Shown: one piece after another, positions 34,977 through 43,838 of the stretch | Layout: each line of letters begins with the position of its first letter | How positions within the stretch are numbered: the first letter of the stretch is position 1 | NCBI RefSeq assembly: GCF_900101395.1 | Contig: NZ_FMZO01000003.1 | Span: 248,001 to 312,000 of the forward strand | Reading direction: 5' to 3' | Source: Niabella drilacis | GTDB taxonomy: Bacteria > Bacteroidota > Bacteroidia > Chitinophagales > Chitinophagaceae | DNA length: 64,000 nucleotides | Position numbers and translations under genes: made by a program | The notes under the pieces: generated by a model | Told to the model about the DNA's origin: nothing | What the model saw: only the letters and a program-made list of their open reading frames with translations | The model's database searches: none

Positions 34977-35200
34977 TGTATAACCGGTTTTAATATCAAT
35001 AATTGATCCTGAAGGTAGCTGATATTGGGCAAATTTCAATCATCCTGTAACCTGGCTCCGTTTGATAAAAAAGAACGGCGACATACCTGCTGCGGAAAAA
35101 TACAGGTATGGCCTGTGGGATGCTTCATCCGGATATTTATTTCACGCATTTATGAAAAACCAATAATTTTACGGGTGTGGATTTTACCCAAAACTAATCA

Positions 35201-36331
35201 ATGTTCGCATTAAATATTTGTCTTGCCCTTAATCTGATTATTTTATTTGTTGCTTTCTTTTTCAGGAAAAACAACGCCCTTCCTAATAAAATACTGGCAC
35301 TTATTCTATTAGACACCGCCATTTCGTTTTTGGGCAACGCCAGCATTACGGGTGGAATATTTGAACAATTCCCGTACTTCTTTTTTCTTTCGTGGTGTAC
35401 CAATGCTTATTTTGGTCCGCTCGTTTTTGCTTATACCTGTTTGTTTACGGGTGCGGCCATCAATTTGAAACACCCGATATGGCTTGTTGCTTTTCTGCTT
35501 TGTATATTCGGGTGGTCGTTTCCCGTCACCTACCTGATGCTGCCGGTACCGGCGCGACCCGGGTTTGCAGCCTCCCTGCTGCAGGAGCCGTTGCCGTGGC
35601 AAATGACGGTCATTAATATCGTTGGCATGTTGCTGATCCTTGCAAGTGTGGCCGCTTCAGCTATAAAAATAGCCCGGTACAAAAGGCGGCTGTTTACAAC
35701 CATATCTAACCTCGAAAAGACCAAATTGTCTTTTATTACGAAATTTGTTGCCCTTGGGGGCATCCTTACGCTGATTACATCTGTTTTGTACCTGGTTCTG
35801 CCGCAATACCTGGTAGAATACCTGTACCTGCCCTGTTTGATTACGCTCATTTATTTTTTTATTCTGTATTACAGTTTCCGGCATCACGCCATTTTTACCA
35901 CGGAAACCTATGAGCAGTTCCTGGAAGAAACCCGCCCGGTTGTGGAAGAGTACGCCGGACCTGCTGCCAAACAGGCGGCTGTCCCTCAAAATGAACTGGA
36001 GATCTTAGCAGCGCGTATTGAAGACTTTCTGATGCAGTCCGGTACCTATACCGATCCGGATTTTACCATCAACATGCTTGCAGACAACATGCGTGTGCCG
36101 GTGGAAAAAATTTCGGCGGCGATCAATAAAGTAATGAACAAAAACTTTTTTGAGCTGGTTAATGAAAAACGGGTTGATAAGGCAAAGCTGCTTTTGGATA
36201 ATAAAATAAACCAGATCACCATCGAGGCTATTGCCTATGAATCCGGCTTTAACAGCCGGGCCTCGTTTTACCGGGCATTTAAAAAATATACGGCGCTAAC
36301 ACCTTCCGAATATTTGAGCCAACTATCCTGA
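35201..36331 (+). CDS. Membrane-bound AraC family regulator
   Basis: A 376-residue protein. The first 230 residues hold about seven hydrophobic helices; the C-terminal 100 residues are an AraC-type double HTH, with FTINMLADNMRVPVEKISAAINKV (first HTH) and ITIEAIAYESGFNSRASFYRAFKKYTALTPSEY (second HTH, the conserved family signature). This 7TM-AraC architecture is typical of Bacteroidota sensors. Tandem 21-bp direct repeats 270 bases downstream, before the LRR gene, have the spacing AraC proteins favour and are candidate targets. Confidence 0.9.
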   Translation: MFALNICLALNLIILFVAFFFRKNNALPNKILALILLDTAISFLGNASITGGIFEQFPYFFFLSWCTNAYFGPLVFAYTCLFTGAAINLKHPIWLVAFLLCIFGWSFPVTYLMLPVPARPGFAASLLQEPLPWQMTVINIVGMLLILASVAASAIKIARYKRRLFTTISNLEKTKLSFITKFVALGGILTLITSVLYLVLPQYLVEYLYLPCLITLIYFFILYYSFRHHAIFTTETYEQFLEETRPVVEEYAGPAAKQAAVPQNELEILAARIEDFLMQSGTYTDPDFTINMLADNMRVPVEKISAAINKVMNKNFFELVNEKRVDKAKLLLDNKINQITIEAIAYESGFNSRASFYRAFKKYTALTPSEYLSQLS

Positions 36332-36601
36332 GCCGCTGTCTGAAAATAGATTTTTCCTCATACAGCCTGCTGACCCGCCGGCTGGCAGATTTGCGGGAGT
36401 TTTTTCCGCATCCGCCTGTTTTGACCCGGCGGGCAGGGGCGTTGCTTATCAGTTCTTTTCTGTGTTTGATCTGCATCGTTCCCTGCTGAACAGTCATTCG
36501 GACAAGCCGAGGGAATTAGCATCAGTACTATTTTATGTGAACACAAATGTATACAGCGCCCGGGACCGGCCGTTTTAAGGGAGGTTTATTGCCGGAAACG
36601 G

Positions 36602-36638
36602 CTTGTTGCGACAAATTTTCGCCTTGTTGCGACAAATT
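36602..36638. promoter_or_regulatory. Tandem 21-bp-spaced direct repeats (candidate AraC-type operator)
   Basis: CTTGTTGCGACAAATT occurs exactly at 36602-36617 and again at 36623-36638, a period of 21 bp or two helix turns. Each copy contains the small palindrome TTGT-TGCG-ACAA. They lie in the 468-base gap between the AraC regulator and the LRR surface-protein gene; the rest of that gap shows no gene or terminator. Confidence 0.55.
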
Positions 36639-36799
36639 CCGGGGTGGGCGGACATCGTACCAGGCTCAATCCGGATAGTTTTGCCGGCGCCGGGTTTTCG
36701 GTAAAACCAGGCAAAATTTCAGCCTGAATGATCATTCATTGATATACCACTCTTGTATAACTGTGCACATTTTTAAATACGGTACTAAATAAAAAAAAC

Positions 36800-38647
36800 G
36801 TGAATCACAAACGCATTGCTTTTATCGTTTATTTTTTTACGGCCTGCCATTTTGCCAATGCAGCAAACGAGCCTTTTATTACGATATGGCAAACCCCCAA
36901 TATGGGAATACGGATAGACGCCATCGGTGAATTTACCTATACCTGGAAAGACCTCAACAATTTATCACATACCGGAAATGGAAGCGGTGGTTCCACTTCC
37001 GCAAGCGTATCTGCTACAAATATATCATTTGGAGCAGCCGGAAAATACCAGCTTGAAATTACCCCCGTGGCAGGCGCGCACCCGTTTTCCCATATAGAAA
37101 TGAATACGGGCTACCCCGATGCGCACTATCTTACACAAATTACCCAATGGGGCGACATAGCCTGGAGCAGTATGGCCTATGCGTTTATGGATGCACAAAA
37201 CCTCACCATTACCGCTGCCAATGACGTGCCCCGGCTGGGCGCAGTAACCAATATGGCTTATATGTTCAACGCTTGCGAGAGCCTTACCACCATTCCAAAT
37301 ATTGGAAATTGGGACGTAAGTCACGTAACAGATATGAGTTATATGTTTGGCGGTTGCAGTGTACTCACCAATATCCCCGGTATTGGAAACTGGAATGTGG
37401 GAAGTGTAAAAGACCTGGGCGGAATGTTTGCCGTTGCTTACCTGTTCAATGAAGACATTAGCGGTTGGGATGTAGGCCTGGTGGAAAACATGAGCCATAT
37501 GTTCGAGTTTGCATCGGGTTTTAACCAGCCCATCGGCAAATGGAAAGGTAAAACCGGTAAGGTACAAAATACCTGGGCTATGTTTTCAGGTGCCGCAGCT
37601 TTTAACCAGGACCTCAACGAATGGGATATGAGCAGGGTAACGGATATGCAGCAAATGTTTTTAGAGGCAACGGCTTTTAACGGAACTATTAGCAACTGGA
37701 ATGTCAGCAAGGTAGAATATATGTCGCTCATGTTTGCGGGTGCTGCATCTTTTAACGGGGATATAAGCGGTTGGGGTGTGGGCAGTGTGGTGGATATGTC
37801 AGAAATGTTTAGCGGGGCTATAGCTTTTAATGCCAACATTGGCGGCTGGGATGTAAGTAAGGTAGCCAACACCAGCTATATGTTTTATAAGGCCGCGGCT
37901 TTTAATCAAAACCTCGGGGAATGGAAGCTGAACGCATTAAAGGTATCCATATTCAGCTCTTCTGCTGAAGGAATGTTATCATATAGCGGCCTGGATTGTA
38001 GCAACTATAGTAAAGCCCTGATCGGATGGGCAAAAAACTCCGCTGATTTGCTCCGGAATATAAAACTGGGTGCAGACGGTCTATCTTATGGTACGGAGGG
38101 GAAGGCTGCCAGGATTGTGCTCACTGCAACGAATAAATGGACCATAACGGGCGATAATTATGATGAGCAATGCAGCATTACTGTACTACCGGTAAACTTT
38201 GGAGCGGTTTCGGCTATTTTTAAAAATAACAGGTTATACATTCATTGGGTCACCCTATCCGAAACCAATAGCAGCTACTTTGATATAGAAGTTTCCCGGG
38301 ATGGCAAAACGTTTACGAAGCTGGAAACGGTAAGCAGCAAGGCGGTGAACGGCATGTCGCAAAACCACCTTAATTATGAATATACTGCAATGATGCCGCA
38401 GGCTGCAACTGTAATAGGGTTGATGGCTTTTGGCTTGTTATTATCTGTTTCCGGAAGAAAAAGAAAAAGGGTATATGTAGCAATACTGGTGCTCGTTTCA
38501 GGATTTACAGCGCTGAGCTCCTGCCAAAAAAACGGGGATGAGCTTGATGCGGCCGGGCAAGGGGGCCAACTGTTTATCCGGATCAAACAGGTAGATAAAG
38601 ACGGGGATTTTCAGTACAGCAAAGTGATAAAGACGATAGTGGAATAA
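36800..38647 (+). CDS. BspA-like LRR (DUF285) surface protein with split C-terminal module
   Basis: A 615-residue protein from GTG 36800, where the signal peptide starts at once (ends NAAN). Residues 120-390 are BspA-type repeats: FN..IG.WDVS.V..M..MF..A.AFN, about nine copies. After about 460 a T9SS-style beta-sandwich begins (LPVNFGAVSA, LYIHWVTLSETNSSYFDIE) and is interrupted by a membrane segment (534-552), RKRKR, a second hydrophobic segment and lipobox-like LSSC (C575), then QKNGDEL, and resumes as IRIKQVDKDGDFQYSKVI. BspA repeats mediate binding in other bacteria; the ligand here is unknown. The C-terminal module matches that of the gene at 23100-25157. Confidence 0.85.
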   Translation: MNHKRIAFIVYFFTACHFANAANEPFITIWQTPNMGIRIDAIGEFTYTWKDLNNLSHTGNGSGGSTSASVSATNISFGAAGKYQLEITPVAGAHPFSHIEMNTGYPDAHYLTQITQWGDIAWSSMAYAFMDAQNLTITAANDVPRLGAVTNMAYMFNACESLTTIPNIGNWDVSHVTDMSYMFGGCSVLTNIPGIGNWNVGSVKDLGGMFAVAYLFNEDISGWDVGLVENMSHMFEFASGFNQPIGKWKGKTGKVQNTWAMFSGAAAFNQDLNEWDMSRVTDMQQMFLEATAFNGTISNWNVSKVEYMSLMFAGAASFNGDISGWGVGSVVDMSEMFSGAIAFNANIGGWDVSKVANTSYMFYKAAAFNQNLGEWKLNALKVSIFSSSAEGMLSYSGLDCSNYSKALIGWAKNSADLLRNIKLGADGLSYGTEGKAARIVLTATNKWTITGDNYDEQCSITVLPVNFGAVSAIFKNNRLYIHWVTLSETNSSYFDIEVSRDGKTFTKLETVSSKAVNGMSQNHLNYEYTAMMPQAATVIGLMAFGLLLSVSGRKRKRVYVAILVLVSGFTALSSCQKNGDELDAAGQGGQLFIRIKQVDKDGDFQYSKVIKTIVE

Positions 38648-38713
38648 GAGAAAGAGAACTACATTTTTTATCAAAAACAAGTAATTTCGGTACATAATTT
38701 TAAAACCAAACTA

Positions 38714-40297
38714 ATGCAAAAATTCCTGTACACTAGGGTATTGACATTGTTGTGTTTCTGTATTTCTTTTTCCGGTGTGTTTGCTCAGTCAACCAGGAGC
38801 ATGGGCGCCACGTTTAATGCGGCAACTATTGCCCTCACCCCGCAAAAGGTATTATTATCTACCCGCAGTTTAAGAGGGCTTACCCCTGCCTACTCCCTGG
38901 AGCAATTCTGTCCTACTCCCGCGGACCAGGGCAGCCACGGCACCTGTGTGGCTTTTGCCAACGCGTATGGAGTGGCCACCATTTTATATGCTAAAACACA
39001 TAATATTACCAACAAGACCATTATTGACAAATACGCTTTTTCGGCGAGTTACCTGTATGAGCAGATCAAATCCGAAGGGGATAACGACTGCCAGGAAGGA
39101 AGCGACCCCACCCTGGCGCTGGAAAAAATGAAAGACGGCGGGGATGCGTTTAGTACCACCGTTCCTTATCAATGTAATACGAAGCTGACTGATGCAGCAA
39201 AACGGGAAGCCATTAATTATAAGATCAGGGATGCCGCTATTCTTTTTGCCGGAAAAGGAATGATGGAAGGAGATAAATATGTATTAGCTGAGGAAGACAT
39301 GATCGCTGTTACTAAAAAAGCATTGCTGGAGGGAACCCCGGTATCCACCGGATGGCATCTGCCTCAAAGCTTTTGTTATGTAAAATCGGATGTTTGGAAT
39401 ACCACCAGCGATGACCAGCTAAGCGACTGGAAACATAACGGGCACGCTATGGCGATCGTAGGCTATGACGATAATAAATACGGTGGCGCGTTCCGGGTAC
39501 TGAATAGCTGGGGTACCGGCTGGGCTGATAAAGGGTTTGTATGGGTAAAATATGCCGACTTTGCCAAATGGTGCGTGCTGGCCATGCAGGTGTTTGCCGA
39601 CCCGCTTACCCCTGCTCCACCGGAGGTAAAGCCCGCCCCCACTCCAACGCCACAGCCAAAGCCGGTTGAAAAAAAGTTCTCACTAAGCGGGAACATCGCT
39701 TTTAAATTAAACACCGGTGAAGATATGCCTGTAAAACAAACCACTACCCGCAACCTGCAGGTAGATGATGATAAGCCGGCTGTTAAAGAAGACCTGGTGG
39801 CCTATACCATGGCCGGCAGCTATGCCAGCGGTACCGCGTTCCGGTTTTATATAGATGTAGACCAGGAAGCCTATGTTTATGCATTTGCCACAGACCTCAG
39901 CGGAAAGGTGAATTTAATATTGCCCTTTGACGAAATGAGCTCAACCCATTTAGGGGCCAATAGTGTGATCGCCTTTCCTTCAGACAAAAAAGTGGTACGG
40001 CTGGATGAAAATAAAGGGACCGACTATCTGCTGATCCTTTACGCGGCCGAAAAACTGGAGGCAAAAAAAATAGCGGCCGATATGAATGGCATGAGCGGTG
40101 CATTAAGTTCCAAAATAAAAGCCGTGCTGGGCAGTAAGCTGATGAATAAGTCCGTTATTAAATATGCCGCGGATAAAGTGGGCTTCAGCGCCAATGGCAC
40201 GGCCACGCGGAATCTTAGTGTAACAGACGATGATGCAAAAACCGTTTATAGCGGCGGCACGGTTGTTCCGCTGATGGTGGAGATCAGGCATAATTGA
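38714..40297 (+). CDS. Papain-like (C1) protease with DUF4384-like C-terminus
   Basis: A 527-residue secreted protein (signal ends VFAQS). The C1 protease core has Q72 and C78 in DQGSHGTCVAFA, H244 in NGHAMAIVGYDD and N264 in LNSWGTGW, so the catalytic set is complete. A Pro-rich linker (299-330) leads to a beta-rich domain of DUF4384 type (about 365-470: FRFYIDVDQEAYVYAFATD, NLILPFD). Two copies of T-R-N-L-x-V-x-D-D occur at 345-352 and 498-506; the next gene, a caspase, has two more. There is no obvious propeptide. It may process surface proteins or be processed by the caspase. Confidence 0.88.
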   Translation: MQKFLYTRVLTLLCFCISFSGVFAQSTRSMGATFNAATIALTPQKVLLSTRSLRGLTPAYSLEQFCPTPADQGSHGTCVAFANAYGVATILYAKTHNITNKTIIDKYAFSASYLYEQIKSEGDNDCQEGSDPTLALEKMKDGGDAFSTTVPYQCNTKLTDAAKREAINYKIRDAAILFAGKGMMEGDKYVLAEEDMIAVTKKALLEGTPVSTGWHLPQSFCYVKSDVWNTTSDDQLSDWKHNGHAMAIVGYDDNKYGGAFRVLNSWGTGWADKGFVWVKYADFAKWCVLAMQVFADPLTPAPPEVKPAPTPTPQPKPVEKKFSLSGNIAFKLNTGEDMPVKQTTTRNLQVDDDKPAVKEDLVAYTMAGSYASGTAFRFYIDVDQEAYVYAFATDLSGKVNLILPFDEMSSTHLGANSVIAFPSDKKVVRLDENKGTDYLLILYAAEKLEAKKIAADMNGMSGALSSKIKAVLGSKLMNKSVIKYAADKVGFSANGTATRNLSVTDDDAKTVYSGGTVVPLMVEIRHN

Positions 40298-40349
40298 TCG
40301 TCGCCAGTGAGATAGGGCATACCGTATCCTGATGTAGATCGTAAAATAA

Positions 40350-40403
40350 ACGTCCGCCAGCTACGGGTTGGGAAATGATTTTCCGGTGGAGCTTTTAAAA
40401 TAA
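40350..40403 (+). pseudogene. Remnant of a caspase gene C-terminus
   Basis: In the gap before the WD40-caspase gene, the plus-strand codons ending at TAA 40401-40403 read TSASYGLGNDFPVELLK-stop. The intact caspase downstream ends TPASYGFGNDFPVELLK-stop. Fifteen of seventeen residues agree, with mostly synonymous base differences. A stop codon lies directly upstream where the intact gene has a Gln. It is thus the last 17 codons of a divergent second caspase gene left after a deletion or rearrangement. Confidence 0.75.
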
Positions 40404-40414
40404 AAATCAAAAAC

Positions 40415-43400
40415 ATGAGAGCTGCTTTTTCATTGTTCCTGCTAATAATGGTTGGTGCCGTAGGGGCGCAGCCTGTATCACTGATCGTTCCTTCCGGACA
40501 TGCTAAATCTATTGAGCGGATAACGGCCTCTCCGGATGGCAAATATGTGGCATCGATATCATATAAAACGGTACTGGTGTGGGATGTGGCCAGCAATAAA
40601 AAGATACATGAAGTAAATCTTGATATAAGTCTCTTTGCCTCGGAAACCAACGCTCTTTCCATAACCGATAAGCTGGATAAAGTGCTGGCCTGTACCAACA
40701 GCGGTTTGTTTTGTTATAATATTCAAAGCGGGCAAAAGATTTTTAGCGAAGGGGGCATTACCTCCGGCGCGGCATTTGGCCAAAACGGAACGGTTGTATA
40801 TGCCGTGGATAACGGGAGCTTTAACGTGTTGGACGCAAACAGCGGTAAAAAAATACTGGCGGTATACAAAGCGGTAAACAGTTCTGCGAACAAGTGCCGC
40901 TTTTACGAGCTGGGCAACAACCGGCTGCTGGTGCTCTACTATTTTGGCTGGAGCATTATCAATACGGTTACCGGTGAAATAGTATTGAAGAAGGAGTTTA
41001 AGGATATTTATTCACTGAAGATGGACGCCTATGACTATAATCCCGGCAACAATACGGTTATTGGTTTGCGTAATGATTCGTTGATTGCATACGATATAAA
41101 TACAGCTCATGTAGAAAAGACCAAAAAGCCATTATACAATCCCCGTGGTTTTTGTATAAGCAGTGCAGATCAGTTGGTTCTGTTTAGCGCGGATTATAAA
41201 CGCCAGGATTATAAAATAGAAGTAATGCGGCTTCCTGCGTTTGATGTAATTAAAACCGCAACACTGTCGGCAGCCGAGGTGCCGGGAGCTATTTATTATG
41301 GCGATCGGGCGGCGGCAGTTGCAGGAAAGGTGTTTTTTAATAATGACCGGACCGTGTTCTTTTTCAACCCGGCTACCGCAACGTACGAGCGAAAGTTTAA
41401 TAACCGGATCGCCGATTTTCAGCCCTTTTTTGTTTACGGGAATCTCAGCCAGCGGCTCATGGCTGATCGCGAACTGCGCTTTGCTACCAACGATAACGGG
41501 ATACGGCAATTTAATGCAGCAAATTATAAGCCGGAAAGTTATGTGCAGGGACCGGACCGTGTTACCAATCGTGTAGTATTGAGCGGTGATGGAAAACTGG
41601 CGGTTACGGTAGATAAAAAAGCGGTGTTGCTGAACGCCGTTACCGGTAAGGCGATCAGGACCATCACCCTGCCCGCCACCATTGATCCGGAACGCTGCTT
41701 TTTCTTTTTTAACTACAACAATACAAAACTGGTCTGTTGTGAAGGTTTGAAGGGAAGCCTTACTGCGATAGATATAACCACCGGTGCAGCGGCTAAACTG
41801 GCAACGTTGGGCGAACTGATTATGGAAGCGTCCGCAAGCGTTGACGGGAAATATTTTGCGGGTATCACCAGTAAAAGCAACATGCGTTATTTAACCATAT
41901 ATGATCTTGAAAAAAGAGCAACGGTTATGAATAAACGGCTCTGTGATCCTTCCAAAGATGCCGGATGCCCGACCAGCATTCATTTTTTGAACGATAGCTA
42001 TTATATAATTACTACCAGCCAGCAGCAAAACGTAAACGTTTATAAGGCAGATGATGCAGCATATATATCCTCCTTTCAGTTACCGCATTATAACCCGTTT
42101 CTGATATTAGGCGGCGATCTGAAAAGCGACATGATCGCGATCGGGGAGGTAGGTCAGTTCCAGGTTGGCGCGCACAATTTAAAACTGGTAACCAGGGACG
42201 GCAAATTGTTGAAGGAGTTCAAAAGTGTGGATAACAGCTATTTCCTGAAAGCGACATTTTCTGCAGATGCCAAAGTAATGTTTACGCCCACCACCCAAAA
42301 GGGAGTGCAGGTTTGGGATGTGCGCACCGGTAAACTGCTGGGAACCTATTATCTGGTTGAAAAGTCGGGCGAATATGTTTTTGTTTCGCCTGAAGGCCTG
42401 TTCGATGGCAGCGTGGAGGGTATGAAAGAATTGTATTTTGTAAAGAATAATAAGCCGATCCCGCTTGAAAAGTTATATGAACGGTATTTTACGCCGGACC
42501 TTTTACGCAGGAAGATCAACGGGGAACAGTTTTCGCCCCCGGATGTGGCTGGCCTGCTGGATGCCCCCACTGTTTCTATAGCATATGCCGCAGCACAACG
42601 GAACCTGGAAGTGGCGGACGACAGGCCGGTTTTTCAGAATACAACCGGTGCGGCCGAAATAACCGTTACCGCCCGGGCGGCAGAGAGCACAATTGATGAA
42701 ATACGCCTGTTTCATAATGGAAAAATTGTGACACTCGTAACCCGGAACCTCATCGTGGCGGACGATCAATCCGGGACGGCGGTTAAAAAGTACACCATCC
42801 CTTTATTGCCCGGCTCCAATACGATACGGGCCGTGGCATTAAATGCGCAGCGTACAGAGAGTGATCCGGATGAGATTACGGTGCTCTACCAGTCGGGTAC
42901 GAACAACAGCAATGAGCCAAAACCGGTTAACAAGCGCAATGCTGCAGTTGCTATGATTGATAAAAATGCTACCATGTATCTGGTGGTGATCGGTATCAAT
43001 GCCTATAAGAATACCGGGATGAGTTTAAACTATGCCCTGGCCGATGCAACCGCTTTTAAGGAGGAAGTGGAACGGGATGCCAAAACTGTACTATCCAATA
43101 TCAAGACCTATTTTATTACGGATCATGCGGCGGATAAAGCAGGTATTACCAATGCCATTAATGAGGTACGGCAAAAGGCGAAACCGCAGGATGTATTTAT
43201 GTTTTATTATGCAGGTCACGGAGTTATTGCCAATGGAAATAAAGAGTTTTACCTGGTGCCAAATGATGTTGCGGATTTAAAGAACGTAGATGAAGTGTTG
43301 AAGACAAATGGTATTGCTGCAAAAGAGCTGCAAAAATTTGCTATTGACATCCAGGCGCAAAAGCAATTATTCATCCTGGATGCCTGTCAGAGTGCGGGCG

Positions 43401-43726
43401 CATTTGCAGAAATGTTAAGCGCCGACGGCAACCAGCAAAAAAATATTGCATTGGTGGCACGTAGTACCGGAACACATTGGATGGCGGCCAGCGGGGCTCA
43501 GCAATTTGCAAATGAGTTTTCGACGTTGGGGCACGGCGCCTTTACATATGTGCTGCTGCAGGCCTTAAAGGGTGCCGCCGCAAATGATAAAATGATAACG
43601 GTGGATGGCTTAAAAGATTATATGCAGACAGGAGTGCCCGAATTGATGAAGAAATATAATGGCAGCCAGCAAACACCGGCCAGTTATGGCTTTGGAAATG
43701 ATTTTCCGGTAGAGTTATTAAAATAA
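40415..43726 (+). CDS. Secreted WD40-repeat caspase-family protease
   Basis: A 1103-residue protein with a signal peptide (ends VGAQP). Residues 20-660 form WD40-like propeller blades (GHAKSIERITASPDGKYVASIS, VLVWDVAS, then VQVWDVRTGKLL and FVSPEGLFDGS). A linker beta-domain (about 715-835) precedes the caspase domain (about 854-1103): MYLVVIGINAYKN, the catalytic H935 in YYAGHGV, and C991 in LDACQSAG. Both catalytic residues are intact. RNLxVxDD occurs at 729-736 and 777-784. Whether it cleaves after Asp or Arg is unknown. The C1-protease gene lies upstream and a caspase remnant sits in the gap. Confidence 0.92.
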   Translation: MRAAFSLFLLIMVGAVGAQPVSLIVPSGHAKSIERITASPDGKYVASISYKTVLVWDVASNKKIHEVNLDISLFASETNALSITDKLDKVLACTNSGLFCYNIQSGQKIFSEGGITSGAAFGQNGTVVYAVDNGSFNVLDANSGKKILAVYKAVNSSANKCRFYELGNNRLLVLYYFGWSIINTVTGEIVLKKEFKDIYSLKMDAYDYNPGNNTVIGLRNDSLIAYDINTAHVEKTKKPLYNPRGFCISSADQLVLFSADYKRQDYKIEVMRLPAFDVIKTATLSAAEVPGAIYYGDRAAAVAGKVFFNNDRTVFFFNPATATYERKFNNRIADFQPFFVYGNLSQRLMADRELRFATNDNGIRQFNAANYKPESYVQGPDRVTNRVVLSGDGKLAVTVDKKAVLLNAVTGKAIRTITLPATIDPERCFFFFNYNNTKLVCCEGLKGSLTAIDITTGAAAKLATLGELIMEASASVDGKYFAGITSKSNMRYLTIYDLEKRATVMNKRLCDPSKDAGCPTSIHFLNDSYYIITTSQQQNVNVYKADDAAYISSFQLPHYNPFLILGGDLKSDMIAIGEVGQFQVGAHNLKLVTRDGKLLKEFKSVDNSYFLKATFSADAKVMFTPTTQKGVQVWDVRTGKLLGTYYLVEKSGEYVFVSPEGLFDGSVEGMKELYFVKNNKPIPLEKLYERYFTPDLLRRKINGEQFSPPDVAGLLDAPTVSIAYAAAQRNLEVADDRPVFQNTTGAAEITVTARAAESTIDEIRLFHNGKIVTLVTRNLIVADDQSGTAVKKYTIPLLPGSNTIRAVALNAQRTESDPDEITVLYQSGTNNSNEPKPVNKRNAAVAMIDKNATMYLVVIGINAYKNTGMSLNYALADATAFKEEVERDAKTVLSNIKTYFITDHAADKAGITNAINEVRQKAKPQDVFMFYYAGHGVIANGNKEFYLVPNDVADLKNVDEVLKTNGIAAKELQKFAIDIQAQKQLFILDACQSAGAFAEMLSADGNQQKNIALVARSTGTHWMAASGAQQFANEFSTLGHGAFTYVLLQALKGAAANDKMITVDGLKDYMQTGVPELMKKYNGSQQTPASYGFGNDFPVELLK

Positions 43727-43838
43727 CGGCATGCGGCAGATAAAAATGAAGGAGCACAGAACGCAAAGGAATGCCTGGTTAACCGTGCGCGGGCCTGCCG
43801 GCGGTAACAAACGAACTGAAAAATCAACTGTAGTTTCT

